Made by a program: the position numbers and the translations under genes | Shown: piece by piece, positions 46,277 through 55,455 of the stretch | How positions within the stretch are numbered: position 1 is the first letter of the stretch | Layout: each line of letters starts with the position of its first letter | NCBI GenBank assembly: GCA_019459145.1 | Contig: JAIBEK010000018.1 | Span: 124,001 to 188,000 of the forward strand | Reading direction: 5' to 3' | Length of the DNA stretch: 64,000 nucleotides | Source: Arenimonas sp. | GTDB taxonomy: Bacteria; Pseudomonadota; Alphaproteobacteria; Rhizobiales; Rhizobiaceae | Notes under the pieces: model-generated | The model's input: only the letters and a program-made list of their open reading frames with translations | What the model was told of the DNA's origin: nothing | The model's database searches: none

Positions 46277-47362
46277 TCACGGCTGAAGCGCGGCGGCGAG
46301 CAGCAGCGCGCCGAGCGCGATGACCGAAACGGCTCCGAGGATCTCGATCGCGTCGGCGACGCGCCGTGCGGTGGGTGACCCCGGGCCGGAGAGCCGCACC
46401 GCCAGGCCCTTTGCCGAAACGGCAAGAGCGGCGAGGGCGGAGACTGTAATTGCCGTTCCGAGCGCCATGGCGAAGACCGAGAGAATCCCGCCGAGATAGA
46501 GCCCGTTCAACAGGGCGAAGGTCATCACCAGCAATGCCCCCGAGCAGGGCCTGAGGCCAACGGCGACGATCGCCGACCAGGCTTCGCGCAGGCTGAAATT
46601 CTTGGAAGACAGCAACCGTGGATCGGGCAGGTGGGTCACCCCGCAATCGGGGCAGACCGAACCCGGTGCAAGGGCGTCGTGGCCGTGCTCGACGCCGGTT
46701 GCGCGGAAAGACAGACCCGTCTTCTGCCCGGCGGCGCTGGCCGAAGCCGTCGGGGATGGGGCATCGAACAGGCTGGCCATCGCCGGGGCCTGAAACAGAG
46801 TGGCGCTGGCCGGTGTCCGGCGCGCGATCCGAAGCGCGTTGAGCTTGCGCAGCAGCAACCATGTGCCGAAGGCGACGACCAGGGCGAAGCTGGCGATCTC
46901 CAGCGCCTGCGTGGCGTCGGTCATGGAAATCGCCGTGCCGCGCAGGACCGCATAGCCGAGCCCGACCAGGGCGATCGCCACGACGCCTTGTAGAAAGGCC
47001 GAGACGAAGGAAATGGCAACGCCGCGCCTCAGTTCGGTCTCGTTGGCGATCATGTAGGAGGAAATGACCGCCTTTCCGTGGCCGGGTCCGGCAGCATGGA
47101 ACACACCATAGGCGAAGGACAGCCCGATCAGGGTCCACAGATGGGACGGATCCTCGCGCATCGCTTTCAGCGCGCCGGTCAGCGCCCGATAGAAGGCCTG
47201 CTGGTTTTCGTTGACCCAGGCAAGCAAGCCGCCGAACGGGCCGGTCGTCTGGAATGCCGGCTCCGCGGTCCCGATGCCGAGCGGCGAGGCGGCATGGGCA
47301 AGCGTGGCCGCGACGAACAGGACAAGGGCAGCACCGACCGCCGGCCCGACAAGTCGCCGCAT
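46277..47362 (-). CDS. NicO-family nickel/cobalt transporter (RcnA-like)
   Basis: About 361 aa from the ATG at 47362 (MRRLVGPAVGAALVLFVAATLAHA), which shares its A with the stop of the preceding gene; the ATG at 47368 is possible too. About six to seven transmembrane segments. The conserved motif GVFHAAGPGHGKAVISSYMIANE and the second-half LRPCSGALLVMTFALLNGLY match NicO/RcnA proteins. Between the halves is a loop with a CPDCGVTHLPDP metal-binding-like stretch. Probably moves Ni(II) or Co(II) across the inner membrane; direction is not determinable. Confidence 0.87.
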   Translation of the reverse strand: MRRLVGPAVGAALVLFVAATLAHAASPLGIGTAEPAFQTTGPFGGLLAWVNENQQAFYRALTGALKAMREDPSHLWTLIGLSFAYGVFHAAGPGHGKAVISSYMIANETELRRGVAISFVSAFLQGVVAIALVGLGYAVLRGTAISMTDATQALEIASFALVVAFGTWLLLRKLNALRIARRTPASATLFQAPAMASLFDAPSPTASASAAGQKTGLSFRATGVEHGHDALAPGSVCPDCGVTHLPDPRLLSSKNFSLREAWSAIVAVGLRPCSGALLVMTFALLNGLYLGGILSVFAMALGTAITVSALAALAVSAKGLAVRLSGPGSPTARRVADAIEILGAVSVIALGALLLAAALQP

Positions 47363-48000
47363 CAGCATGTCAGCTCGAGCCTCGTGGCAAACAGCTTGGT
47401 CATGTCGGTGCCGGCCGGATCGTCGAAAAAGGCCGAGGTCAGGTTGGCCTGGTTCTCGGCCAGAACCTGATCCGGGTCGGGCCGCACCACGGCGCGCTTG
47501 CACAGCTTGAAGCCGTCGCCCTCGGTCACCATGTCCTCGTCCCTGGCGAAATCGATCGCGGTATACATGGTCGGGTCATAGATGCCGATGGCGAGCCTGC
47601 CCTTGAGTGGCAATGTCTTTTCCGGCTTGGCGACGAAAAAGACGAGCAACTGGTTGTCCTTGAAGTCGACGTGAAACACCTCCGGCTTGGCGACCGGGAC
47701 CGCCGCGCCATTGGCGGTGATCGAGGTGAAGTAGCCGTAGTCGGCGAGCGAGGTGCGGATCGTCTCCGCGATCTCGTTGAGTTCGCCGTGGTCGAGTTTC
47801 AGGTCGCTGTTCTTGTCGAAATCCATCAGCACGCTGGAGGAGAAGATATCGTCGAAGCGCCAGACATTGCGCAGTTCGGCAAGGTTTCCATCCGCGCCGG
47901 AGATGATCTCGACTCGCGCCTCGGCAAAGACATGCGGATGGGCGAAAGCAGGAAGCGGCGCGCCGAGGAGAGCCGCGATCAATGCCAAACGTGTTTTCAT
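47362..48000 (-). CDS. DUF1007-family periplasmic protein
   Basis: 212 aa with signal peptide MKTRLALIAALLGAPLPAFAHPHVF. The HPHVF motif directly after the cleavage site is typical of DUF1007 and could bind metal at the mature N-terminus. An EF-hand-like MDFDKNSDLKLDHGEL sits near residue 60. DUF1007 genes commonly precede nicO genes, as here, suggesting a periplasmic accessory of the metal transporter. Confidence 0.87.
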   Translation of the reverse strand: MKTRLALIAALLGAPLPAFAHPHVFAEARVEIISGADGNLAELRNVWRFDDIFSSSVLMDFDKNSDLKLDHGELNEIAETIRTSLADYGYFTSITANGAAVPVAKPEVFHVDFKDNQLLVFFVAKPEKTLPLKGRLAIGIYDPTMYTAIDFARDEDMVTEGDGFKLCKRAVVRPDPDQVLAENQANLTSAFFDDPAGTDMTKLFATRLELTC

Positions 48001-48091
48001 GCCTGCCCGCCTTCGTGCCGCGAATCCCAGTCAGATCCCTGTCCGACAATTTCGACGGAATTGGGACTGCGACGCCTGCCGTTCGATGATC

Positions 48092-48985
48092 TCAACCGTT
48101 CTGGCGAAACCAGGCATGAAGGAAATCCACGAAGGCGCGCACCTTGGCCGGCAGGTAGCGCCGATGGGGATAGACGGCGTAGATGCCGCGATCCTTCGGC
48201 AGGTAGTCGTCGAACAGGGAAACGAGCTCGCCGGTTTCGATATAGGGGCGGGCGATGAAGTCCGGGATCATCGCGACGCCCAGCCCGGCGCGCGCCGCAC
48301 GCAGGGTCGCCAACGGACTGTTGACCTCGATCGGACCGCTGACCGCCACCGAGATCGCCCCGCCCTGCGGATCGACGAATCGCACGCTGTTATGGGCACG
48401 GCTGTTGGTGTCGACGAGGAAGGCGACGCGGGAGAGATCCTGCGGATGGACGAGCGGCCCGTGTGTCTCGACGAAGGCGGGGGTTGCGCAGGCATAGACG
48501 CGGAAGTCCGAGAGCTTCTTGGCGATGAGGGCGGAATCATCGAGCTTGGTGATGCGGATGGCCAGGTCGAATCCCTCTTCGACCAGGTCGACGAAGCGGT
48601 CCTCGGCAACGATTTCGAGCGACATATCCGGATGTTCGGTGGCGAAATCTATCAGCGACTGACCGACCTCGGCATCGATGAAGGTGCGCGGCACGGTGAT
48701 CTTCAGCTTGCCCTTCAGATCCGTGATGTTTTCCCGCACCAGGTCGGCCAGGCTGTCGATCTCCTTGAGGATCTCTATCGCGCTGCGATAATAGGTGTGG
48801 CCGGCCTCGGTCATCGAAAACTGCCGTGTCGTGCGGTTGAGCAGGAGGGCGCCGAGTTCGTCCTCCAGTTCCCGGACATACTTGGAGAGAAGCGCCTTGG
48901 ACCGCCCGGTCTTGCGTGCGGCGGCGGAAAAACCTTCGGCGTCGACGACGTCGATGAAGGCGCGGATGCGCGTCAGCGTGTCCAT
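48092..48985 (-). CDS. LysR-family transcriptional regulator
   Basis: About 297 aa from the ATG at 48985 (MDTLTRIRAFIDVVDAEGFSAAARKTGRSKALLSKYVREL), which has GGGAGGAG eight bases upstream. The N-terminal winged helix-turn-helix and C-terminal effector domain are typical, and the CrgA/DsdC-like opening is common in rhizobia. It is divergent from the ornithine decarboxylase gene, but the leader RNA between them makes direct control uncertain. Confidence 0.9.
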   Translation of the reverse strand: MDTLTRIRAFIDVVDAEGFSAAARKTGRSKALLSKYVRELEDELGALLLNRTTRQFSMTEAGHTYYRSAIEILKEIDSLADLVRENITDLKGKLKITVPRTFIDAEVGQSLIDFATEHPDMSLEIVAEDRFVDLVEEGFDLAIRITKLDDSALIAKKLSDFRVYACATPAFVETHGPLVHPQDLSRVAFLVDTNSRAHNSVRFVDPQGGAISVAVSGPIEVNSPLATLRAARAGLGVAMIPDFIARPYIETGELVSLFDDYLPKDRGIYAVYPHRRYLPAKVRAFVDFLHAWFRQNG

Positions 48986-49074
48986 GGATGTGCTCCTCCC
49001 GGGATCATAGCGGAATTGTGAACGCAACGGCCGGATCGTTCAATCTTTTTTCTAGAGATGGAGTCAGAAAACAC

Positions 49075-49102
49075 TTGATTATGACCGCGAACATTCTTAT
49101 CT
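49075..49102 (+). promoter_or_regulatory. Candidate sigma-70 promoter of the ornithine decarboxylase leader
   Basis: TTGATT (49075-49080) and TTATCT (49097-49102) with a 16-base spacer fit a housekeeping promoter. It would start transcription near 49109 and give a leader of about 415 bases before the odc start. Confidence 0.35.
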
Positions 49103-49523
49103 CCGGTTCAGCCCAAAGTCGCACGTGCCCATGGGTGTCCGCCGATCCTCGATGTGGTGAGGAAATCGGTAAGGTACCTGGAACTAACCCCTCCAGTCGC
49201 TATTCCGGCCATCCGGGAAATGCGAGGACATCTGAAGCAACGACGGTGCGGGCCTTTCTAGTCTCTTCCGGCTTTCCATCAGCCGGAGTTACTTCAGAGG
49301 CACACCATCATTGCCGGAAGTGCGGTCGGGTAATCCCACCAATCCATGGCAGACAAAGCCGAATTGACGCTCCTGGCAGGGTGTCGGTTCACTATTCGCG
49401 CTTCGAGCGCTCGTACGGCATCAGCGTCTCCACCGGCTGGTTTCGATCGGGTTCTCGTCGTCCTTTGTCCTTCCGCGCTCGGCAACGAGTACGGGAACCT
49501 TGGAACTTGAGAGGGATAGACCC
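49081..49523 (+). ncRNA. Long 5' leader of ornithine decarboxylase, speF-type candidate
   Basis: About 440 bases between the LysR gene and the decarboxylase start carry no independent gene. They contain clear hairpins, such as CCGGCTTTCCATCAGCCGG near 49270 and a TTCCGG/CCGGGAA pair near 49204. Alphaproteobacterial ornithine decarboxylase genes are known to carry a conserved structured leader of about this length (the speF motif). One frame (from the ATG at 49081) is open through the whole leader to 49527, overlapping the odc start. Identification rests on position and length, not on a consensus match. Confidence 0.5.
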
Positions 49524-50657
49524 ATGACCACCGCTCGTATCCTCGACTTCATCAATACCCGACGTCCGGAAGGTCCCTGCCTCGTGGTCGACCTCGATGT
49601 CGTGCGCGACAATTACGGTGCTTTCCGCCACGCCCTGCCGGACAGCGCGATCTACTATGCCGTCAAGGCCAATCCGGCACCGGAAATCCTCAAGCTGCTC
49701 GCCTCGCTGGGCTCGAGCTTCGACTGCGCTTCTGTTGCCGAAATCCAGATGGCGCTCGACGCCGGTGCGACCGCTGGCCGGATTTCCTTCGGCAACACGA
49801 TCAAGAAGGAACGGGACATTGCCCGGGCGCACGCGCTCGGCATCGATCTCTTTGCCGTCGACAGCCATGAGGAAGTCGAGAAGGTCGCGCGTGCGGCCCC
49901 CGGCGCCCGCGTGTTCTGCCGCGTTCTGACCGATGGCGAAGGCGCCGAATGGCCGCTCAGCCGCAAGTTCGGCTGCGTGCCGCAGATGGCGGTCGACGTG
50001 CTCGTCTACGCCCATCAGCTCGGTCTCGACTCGTTCGGCGTGTCGTTCCACGTCGGCTCGCAGATGACCAAGGTCGATGCCTGGGATTCGGCTCTGGCCG
50101 ACGCCAAGCGCGTGTTCACCTCGCTCGCCAAGCAGGGCATCCACCTGCAGATGGTCAACATGGGCGGCGGCTTCCCGACCAAGTACCTGCGCGACATTCC
50201 GTCGGCGGAGGCCTATGGCCGGGCGATCGCCGGTGCCTTGAAGAAGCACTTCGGCAATCACATTCCGCAGACCATCATCGAGCCGGGTCGCGGCATGGTG
50301 GGCAATGCCGGCGTGATCAAGGCCGAGGTCGTTCTCGTCTCGAAGAAATCGGACAATGACGCGCATCGCTGGGTGTTCCTCGACATCGGCAAGTTCGGCG
50401 GGCTCGCCGAAACCATGGACGAGGCGATCCGCTATCCGATCCGCACGACCCGCGACACGGACGAGATGGAGCCCTGCGTGCTCGCCGGCCCGACCTGCGA
50501 TTCGGCCGACGTGATGTACGAGAAGAACATGTACCCGCTGCCCGTCTCGCTGACGATCGGCGACGAGGTTCTGATCGAGGGCACGGGCGCCTATACGACG
50601 ACCTATTCGGCGGTCGCCTTCAACGGTTTCGATCCGCTGAAGTCTTACGTCATCTAA
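49524..50657 (+). CDS. odc: Ornithine (lysine) decarboxylase, DABA/ODC fold III
   Basis: About 377 aa from the ATG at 49524 (MTTARILDFINTRRPEGP), preceded by GAGAGGG. PLP enzyme of the eukaryotic-ODC/DapDC type making putrescine from ornithine. The PLP lysine is in YYAVKANPAP, a glycine-rich phosphate site is NMGGGFPTKY, and the second active site contributes GPTCDSADVMYE with the catalytic cysteine. The short length matches the rhizobial ornithine/lysine decarboxylases. It is followed 91 bp later by a GNAT gene. Confidence 0.92.
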   Translation: MTTARILDFINTRRPEGPCLVVDLDVVRDNYGAFRHALPDSAIYYAVKANPAPEILKLLASLGSSFDCASVAEIQMALDAGATAGRISFGNTIKKERDIARAHALGIDLFAVDSHEEVEKVARAAPGARVFCRVLTDGEGAEWPLSRKFGCVPQMAVDVLVYAHQLGLDSFGVSFHVGSQMTKVDAWDSALADAKRVFTSLAKQGIHLQMVNMGGGFPTKYLRDIPSAEAYGRAIAGALKKHFGNHIPQTIIEPGRGMVGNAGVIKAEVVLVSKKSDNDAHRWVFLDIGKFGGLAETMDEAIRYPIRTTRDTDEMEPCVLAGPTCDSADVMYEKNMYPLPVSLTIGDEVLIEGTGAYTTTYSAVAFNGFDPLKSYVI

Positions 50658-50748
50658 GGGCTGTCGGACCTTTCGACGACCGCGCCGGCTCGACCGGCGC
50701 GGCGTAAACAACCATCATCGGAAACACTTCTTGGTACGGGAGGCCGCC

Positions 50749-51348
50749 ATGGCCGCTGTTCTGGACGTCGTGCGCGCATTTTTCGCGCCGCAAACTGCAC
50801 CTGCCTTTGTCATCGATGCCGAAACGCCGGCCGATGTCGTTGCCCGCGAGGCCTTGCTCGACCGTGCCATGGGGGCCGGCCGGCGCAAGAAGTCGTCGGA
50901 GAAGATCCGCAAGGACCGCTTGCCGGCCGAGGGCCTGGCGCTGGTCGCCCGCGACCGCCAGGGCCATGTCATCGCCACCGTACGGCTGTGGAATGTCGAG
51001 GCGGGTGTCAGCCGGGAAGGCCACGCCATCGACGCGCTGCTGCTCGGGCCGCTGGCGGTCGATCCCGCCCATGAGGGCAAGGGCATCGGCTCGGCGCTGA
51101 TGCGTGCAGCCATGGTCGAGGCGCGTCGACGCAATCACGGCGCCATCCTGCTGGTCGGCGATGCGAGCTATTACGAACGATTCGGTTTCTTCGCGCAAAA
51201 GGCGCAGCATCTCGTCATGCCGGGGCCGTTCGCCCGCGAGCGCTTTCTGGCGATCGAACTGAAGGCCGGCTGGCTCGAAGGGGCTGCCGGCATGGTGGTT
51301 GCTTCCGGTCGCAAGCTGTCGCGCGCGCCGCGCCGCCACCTCGCCTGA
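50749..51348 (+). CDS. GNAT-family N-acetyltransferase
   Basis: About 199 aa from the ATG at 50749 (MAAVLDVVRAFFAPQ), preceded by GGGAGG. The acetyl-CoA loop is LGPLAVDPAHEGKGIGSALMRAAMVEARRRNHGAILLVGDASYYERFGF, as in YhbS-type enzymes. Lying just behind ornithine decarboxylase, it may acetylate a polyamine or precursor, which is inference from position alone. Confidence 0.88.
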   Translation: MAAVLDVVRAFFAPQTAPAFVIDAETPADVVAREALLDRAMGAGRRKKSSEKIRKDRLPAEGLALVARDRQGHVIATVRLWNVEAGVSREGHAIDALLLGPLAVDPAHEGKGIGSALMRAAMVEARRRNHGAILLVGDASYYERFGFFAQKAQHLVMPGPFARERFLAIELKAGWLEGAAGMVVASGRKLSRAPRRHLA

Positions 51349-51676
51349 GCACCAGACAGGTCCGCGCCCCCGGTAGAGTTCGACGCGTCTCGCGTCTGGA
51401 GCCGCCGGTGTGGGTGCGGGCCTTGCATCCCGCCGTGGGGACGCGGCGGGGCGAACGCCCCCTCTCCATCCACGGCGAGGGGGCGTTTCCGCATCTGGCA
51501 TCCGGTTGGATTTGGCGCCCGCCGCGGCGTGTCCTTCCGGTGTCACTCCGAAAAAAAACAAGGAAGGCGCGGAACAATTCGAGCCCTCATGCTTGTTAGC
51601 CTTCGTGTGGCGCGTTTCGTCACGGCAGAGCGCGTGTTCCCGTGATGCGGGGCAGCCTTGAGAGGGAGTAACAGCA
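51349..51676. other. Intergenic region with a strong hairpin before the outer-membrane gene
   Basis: No gene seen. A hairpin AACGCCCCCTC (51454-51464) with GAGGGGGCGTT (51477-51487) followed by TTCC probably ends the odc-GNAT transcript. The last 100 bases should contain the promoter of the outer-membrane protein gene. Confidence 0.55.
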
Positions 51677-52315
51677 ATGATGAAGAAACTCGGATGGGGC
51701 GCGCTGGCGCTCGTCATATCGTCCACGCCGGTTCTTTCCGCAGATGCCGTTATCGAGGCTCCGGCCGAGCCGCCGGTCGTCGTCGAGACCACGCCGGTGT
51801 TCAGCTGGGCTGGTGGTTATATCGGTCTGCATGGCGGCTATGGCTGGGGCGAGGGCGATTTCTATGATGGCGTCACCTCGGCATCTGACGATTTCGACGG
51901 CGGTCGCTTCGGCGGTTTCGTCGGTTATAACTGGGGCTTCGGCTCCGGCGCCATCGTCGGTCTCGAGGCCGATCTCAACTATAACTGGAACGAGAACAGC
52001 TACGGCGCCGTGGATGTCGGAACCGGCCTCAACGGTTCGGTTCGTGGTCGCGTCGGCTATGCCATGGACCGCGTCCTGCTGTACGCGGCGGGTGGCTGGA
52101 CGGCGACCGATTTCTCCGTCGAGGGCGGCGGCTTCGACGAAAGCGAAATGCTGAACGGCTGGACGCTCGGCGCCGGCTTCGACTACGCCGTCACCGACCG
52201 GATCTTCACGAGGCTCGAATATCGCTACAACGACTATTTCGAAAAGGACGTGCTCGGCGTCGATACCGACTTCAACCAGCATGTGGTCAATGTCGGCCTG
52301 GGCGTGAAGTTCTGA
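51677..52315 (+). CDS. Outer-membrane beta-barrel protein (Omp25/RopB-like)
   Basis: 212 aa. Signal peptide MMKKLGWGALALVISSTPVLSA, then a Pro/Glu/Val-rich linker and the opening strand FSWAGGYIGLHGGYGWGEGDF. Alternating strands end with terminal phenylalanine (VVNVGLGVKF), required for outer-membrane assembly. Similar to Omp25/Omp31 and RopB porin-like proteins of rhizobia and Brucella. A palindromic hairpin (GCTCCGGCTTC/GAAGCCGGAGC, 52337-52363) follows the stop. Confidence 0.9.
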   Translation: MMKKLGWGALALVISSTPVLSADAVIEAPAEPPVVVETTPVFSWAGGYIGLHGGYGWGEGDFYDGVTSASDDFDGGRFGGFVGYNWGFGSGAIVGLEADLNYNWNENSYGAVDVGTGLNGSVRGRVGYAMDRVLLYAAGGWTATDFSVEGGGFDESEMLNGWTLGAGFDYAVTDRIFTRLEYRYNDYFEKDVLGVDTDFNQHVVNVGLGVKF

Positions 52316-52561
52316 TTGTCGGGGCAGGCGAAATTCGCTCCGGCTTCCCCTGCGAAGCCGGAGCCCATCGTCTGCGCCGGCAGTGCCAATTGGATATGAG
52401 AATCAGTGGTTCCGGAACGGGTTTGCAGGGCCTGTTCGGCGTGACGGCGCCAATGGAGAGCGGCGCGCGGCGCGAGCATTTTCAATCGTCAAGTCTGGCT
52501 GTGGCGAAATTGTGACAGGTGCGGCGCAGCGGTTCCAACCGATTGTTTCCCAAAGCATGTA

Positions 52562-52575
52562 TTGATCTAGCTCAA
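52562..52575. promoter_or_regulatory. FNR/FixK-type box upstream of ompW
   Basis: TTGATCTAGCTCAA matches the TTGAT-N4-ATCAA consensus at nine of ten defined positions. A possible -10 element TATTTT lies at 52599-52604, putting the box near -42 in class II activator geometry. OmpW is under FNR control in E. coli, and FnrN/FixK proteins use this box in rhizobia. Confidence 0.75.
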
Positions 52576-52643
52576 TCGTCCTTGCGTTGCGGGCGGCCTA
52601 TTTTGTGCACGGCACAAGCCACCGATTATTCAAGGAGAGATTT

Positions 52644-53324
52644 ATGAACACGATCAGCACGCGGCGGATCAGCGCCCTTGCCGCAGCCACGGCACTTCTG
52701 CTCACCGGCCAGGTCGCCTACGCGGCCGACATGACGCCGCTCGCGGATGCCCCCATCGCCGCGGCGCAGAGCCCCTGGCAGGTCCGCCTGCGCGCGCTCG
52801 GCGTGATCTCCAATAACGAGGGCGAGGTGGACGGCATTGCCGGTTCGGACCTGTCCTACAGCGATACCGTGATCCCCGAGCTCGACATCACCTATTACTT
52901 CACCGACAACATCGCCGCCGAACTCATTCTCGGCACGACCTATGCGAATGTCTGGGGCGAAGGCTCGATCACCGGCCTCGGCAAGATCGGCCGCACCTGG
53001 ATCCTGCCGCCGACCCTGACGCTGCAGTATCACTTCACCGATTTCGGTGCGTTCAAGCCCTATGTCGGCGCCGGCCTCAATTACACGATCTTCTACAATG
53101 AAGAAGGCGCCAATGCCGACGACCTCGACATCGACAATGCCTTCGGCGTCGCCGTCCAGGCCGGTTTCGACTACATGATCGACCAGCATTGGGGCGTGAA
53201 CTTCGACGTCAAGAAGATCTTCCTCGAACCCGACTTCACCGCCACCGTCGGGGGCGTCGATGTCGATGGCAAGGCCAAGCTCGATCCGTGGCTGATCGGC
53301 GCCGGCGTCACCTACCGCTTCTGA
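52644..53324 (+). CDS. ompW: OmpW-family outer-membrane protein
   Basis: About 226 aa from the ATG at 52644 (MNTISTRRISALAAATALLLTGQVAYAAD), with AAGGAG upstream and a signal peptide cut after AYA. The barrel starts SPWQVRLRALGVISN and contains ELDITYYFTDNIAAELILGTTYANVW and PPTLTLQYHFTDFGAFKPYVGAGLNYTIFY, hallmarks of OmpW. The terminal strand ends in TYRF. It forms an eight-stranded channel for hydrophobic compounds. Probably induced under low oxygen through the box upstream. Confidence 0.93.
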   Translation: MNTISTRRISALAAATALLLTGQVAYAADMTPLADAPIAAAQSPWQVRLRALGVISNNEGEVDGIAGSDLSYSDTVIPELDITYYFTDNIAAELILGTTYANVWGEGSITGLGKIGRTWILPPTLTLQYHFTDFGAFKPYVGAGLNYTIFYNEEGANADDLDIDNAFGVAVQAGFDYMIDQHWGVNFDVKKIFLEPDFTATVGGVDVDGKAKLDPWLIGAGVTYRF

Positions 53325-53530
53325 TCCGAGACCCATGCGCGCGGCAGCTGGGGGCTTGAGGCCCTCGGCTGCCGTTCGTATTTGCGATCCGCCCATTGCT
53401 AGGTGCGGGCGCCGCGCTCACGCGATATCCGGGCCTTGGAGCTTTGGCCGGAGCGCCGGCCGACGGGGGTTGCAATCGCCCGTGCCGCGTACTATCCCCG
53501 CGCGGTGGCTCATCAAGGGGACCTGACGGC

Positions 53531-54355
53531 ATGAAAATCGCTGCTCTCAGCTGGAACGGCAACAATATCGGCGACGATATCCAGAGCGTTGCCGTCATGC
53601 AGCATCTGCCGCCCGTCGACGTGTTCCTCAATCGCGATCATCTCAACAGCTATGACGGCCCCGAGGCGTTGCTCGTCACCAATGGCTGGTTCCTTTCGAA
53701 GCTCGACAACTGGCCGCCGAGCCCGTCGATCAAGCCGATCTTCTTCGGCTTCCACGTGCAGAAGCACGCCAAGCCGACGATCGCGCGCCATGCCGACTAT
53801 CTGAAGAAGCACCAGCCGATCGGCTGCCGCGACCAGGGCACGGTGGATTTCATCCGCTCGCTCGGCGTCGAGGCCTATCTGTCGCTGTGCAACACGCTGA
53901 CCTTCAACGCGCCGGCCGACCGCGATCCGGATTCGATCTATCTGGTCGAGGCCGATCGCGACCAGCTTTCGCCCAAGCTGTTCACGAAGGGGCTGACGGT
54001 GAAAACGGTCAGCCATCGCTTCATCGACGTGTCGGCGGAAACGCGGCTGCAATATGCCAAGGAAATCGTCGAGACCTATGGCAAGAAGGCGGCGCTGGTC
54101 GCCACCACGCGCATCCATTGCGCCATGCCGTGCATTGCCATGGGCATTCCGGTGATCTTCGTCGGGCCGAAGAGCTATCGCACGCAGATCGTCGAGGAAG
54201 TCGGCCTCAAGCGGCACAATACCTGGCATCCGCTGAAGCACCCCTTCACCCGCCGGATCGAGGCCTGGCCGCAGCCGCTCGACATTGCAGAGACCAAGAA
54301 GCGCGTGACCGCCGATATCAAGTCGCGGATCGCCGCGGCGCTCGCCGAGGGTTGA
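53531..54355 (+). CDS. Polysaccharide pyruvyl transferase family protein
   Basis: About 274 aa from the ATG at 53531 (MKIAALSWNGNNIGDDIQSVAVMQHLP); the N-terminal NIGDDIQS motif is typical of this family. Also visible are PIGCRDQGTVDFIRSLGVEAYLSLCNTLTF and VATTRIHCAMPCIAMGIPVIFVG, the nucleotide-sugar-binding-like half. The protein lacks a signal peptide. It would add a pyruvyl ketal to an exopolysaccharide or surface glycan, but no polysaccharide operon is nearby. It is convergent with the GSCFA gene. Confidence 0.85.
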   Translation: MKIAALSWNGNNIGDDIQSVAVMQHLPPVDVFLNRDHLNSYDGPEALLVTNGWFLSKLDNWPPSPSIKPIFFGFHVQKHAKPTIARHADYLKKHQPIGCRDQGTVDFIRSLGVEAYLSLCNTLTFNAPADRDPDSIYLVEADRDQLSPKLFTKGLTVKTVSHRFIDVSAETRLQYAKEIVETYGKKAALVATTRIHCAMPCIAMGIPVIFVGPKSYRTQIVEEVGLKRHNTWHPLKHPFTRRIEAWPQPLDIAETKKRVTADIKSRIAAALAEG

Positions 54356-54381
54356 TCCCTTAACCGGCCGCCGAAAGCCGG

Positions 54382-55455
54382 TTACCGCAGAAAGTTCCGC
54401 TTGAAGGTCTGCATGATGAACTCGACCGATTCTTCGGTCGGGTGGCGGAAGTCGTCCTTCATCGGGTTCGGCAGGAAAGACGTCACCATCTCGTAGGACG
54501 GGAAGTAGTAGAGTTTGCTCTCGGCCGAGGGACCCACCTCGCGCATCAACTCATCGATCGCCACCCGGAGCGAGGCCTTCGACACCGAACTGGCTGTGAT
54601 GCAGGAAACCGGCCGGAAGGTCGCGGCGAGCGGCACGGGCGAAAGCGTCATGATCACCGTCGCGTCGGGCCTGTGGGCGCGGATGAGTTCGTAGGTGCGG
54701 CGCAGGTTGTCGAGGTTCTCTACCGCGCCGAGCACGCGGAAACCGTGACGCTCGGCGTCGAAGTCGCGCTTTGGAATGGCGCGCCAGAAGATCTCGCCGG
54801 TCGGCTTGTCGTACCAGACCTCGGACAGGCCGAGCGTCAGGATGAAGATGTCGGACTTTTCGAAGATTGCACGCGTCGCCTGGCGAACCTCGTCGGAATA
54901 GTCGCCGGGGATGCCTTCCTTGTCGTGCCACAGTTCGATCTTCGGCGCCTTGCCTTCGAAGGCCCATTCGAACTGCTGGCGGATTGCCGCGGAATTGACG
55001 ATGCCTTCGCCGCTGCGCACCACGTAGGAATTGAGCTTCATGTCGCGGCCGAAGACCTGGTAACCCTCGCGATAAAGGTATTTCGTCACCTCGCTGGCAA
55101 AGCAACTGCCAAAAGCGGTGATGTAGTGCTCGCGGGTGATGAACGGCGCGTCCGGAAACCAGCCCTTGCCGACATATTCGTCGACGGCATTCGGCTTTGC
55201 GATCGCCTTCTTGTCGGGGAAGAAGTTGGTTGTCTCGCCCCGGTACCAGGTGGCGTGCGCCTTGCGCTTCGTTCCGCCGGTCTCGTAGTAGATCTGATCC
55301 TCGCGCTCGGGCTCATTGACGAGCTTGAGGGCGCGCAGGAGCTTGTAGCGCAGGGTCTTCTTGAGGGGCTTGGAGCGATCTTGGACCATGGTCGAGCGAT
55401 AGACTACCGCAGGCGGCAATTCAAGCGAGGTGATGCCGGAAGACGCCTCTGACAT
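54382..55455 (-). CDS. GSCFA-domain protein
   Basis: About 357 aa if the ATG at 55455 is used (MSEASSGITSLELPPA); ATGs at 55389 and 55545 are alternatives. After a basic segment the family signature appears as YITAFGSCFASEVTKYLYREGYQVFGRD near residue 110, then IFEKSDIFILTLGLSEVWYDKPTG and VIMTLSPVPLAATFRP. GSCFA proteins are SGNH-hydrolase-like, and some are thought to modify surface polysaccharides. The convergent neighbour is a pyruvyl transferase, which may act on the same glycan. Confidence 0.86.
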   Translation of the reverse strand: MSEASSGITSLELPPAVVYRSTMVQDRSKPLKKTLRYKLLRALKLVNEPEREDQIYYETGGTKRKAHATWYRGETTNFFPDKKAIAKPNAVDEYVGKGWFPDAPFITREHYITAFGSCFASEVTKYLYREGYQVFGRDMKLNSYVVRSGEGIVNSAAIRQQFEWAFEGKAPKIELWHDKEGIPGDYSDEVRQATRAIFEKSDIFILTLGLSEVWYDKPTGEIFWRAIPKRDFDAERHGFRVLGAVENLDNLRRTYELIRAHRPDATVIMTLSPVPLAATFRPVSCITASSVSKASLRVAIDELMREVGPSAESKLYYFPSYEMVTSFLPNPMKDDFRHPTEESVEFIMQTFKRNFLR

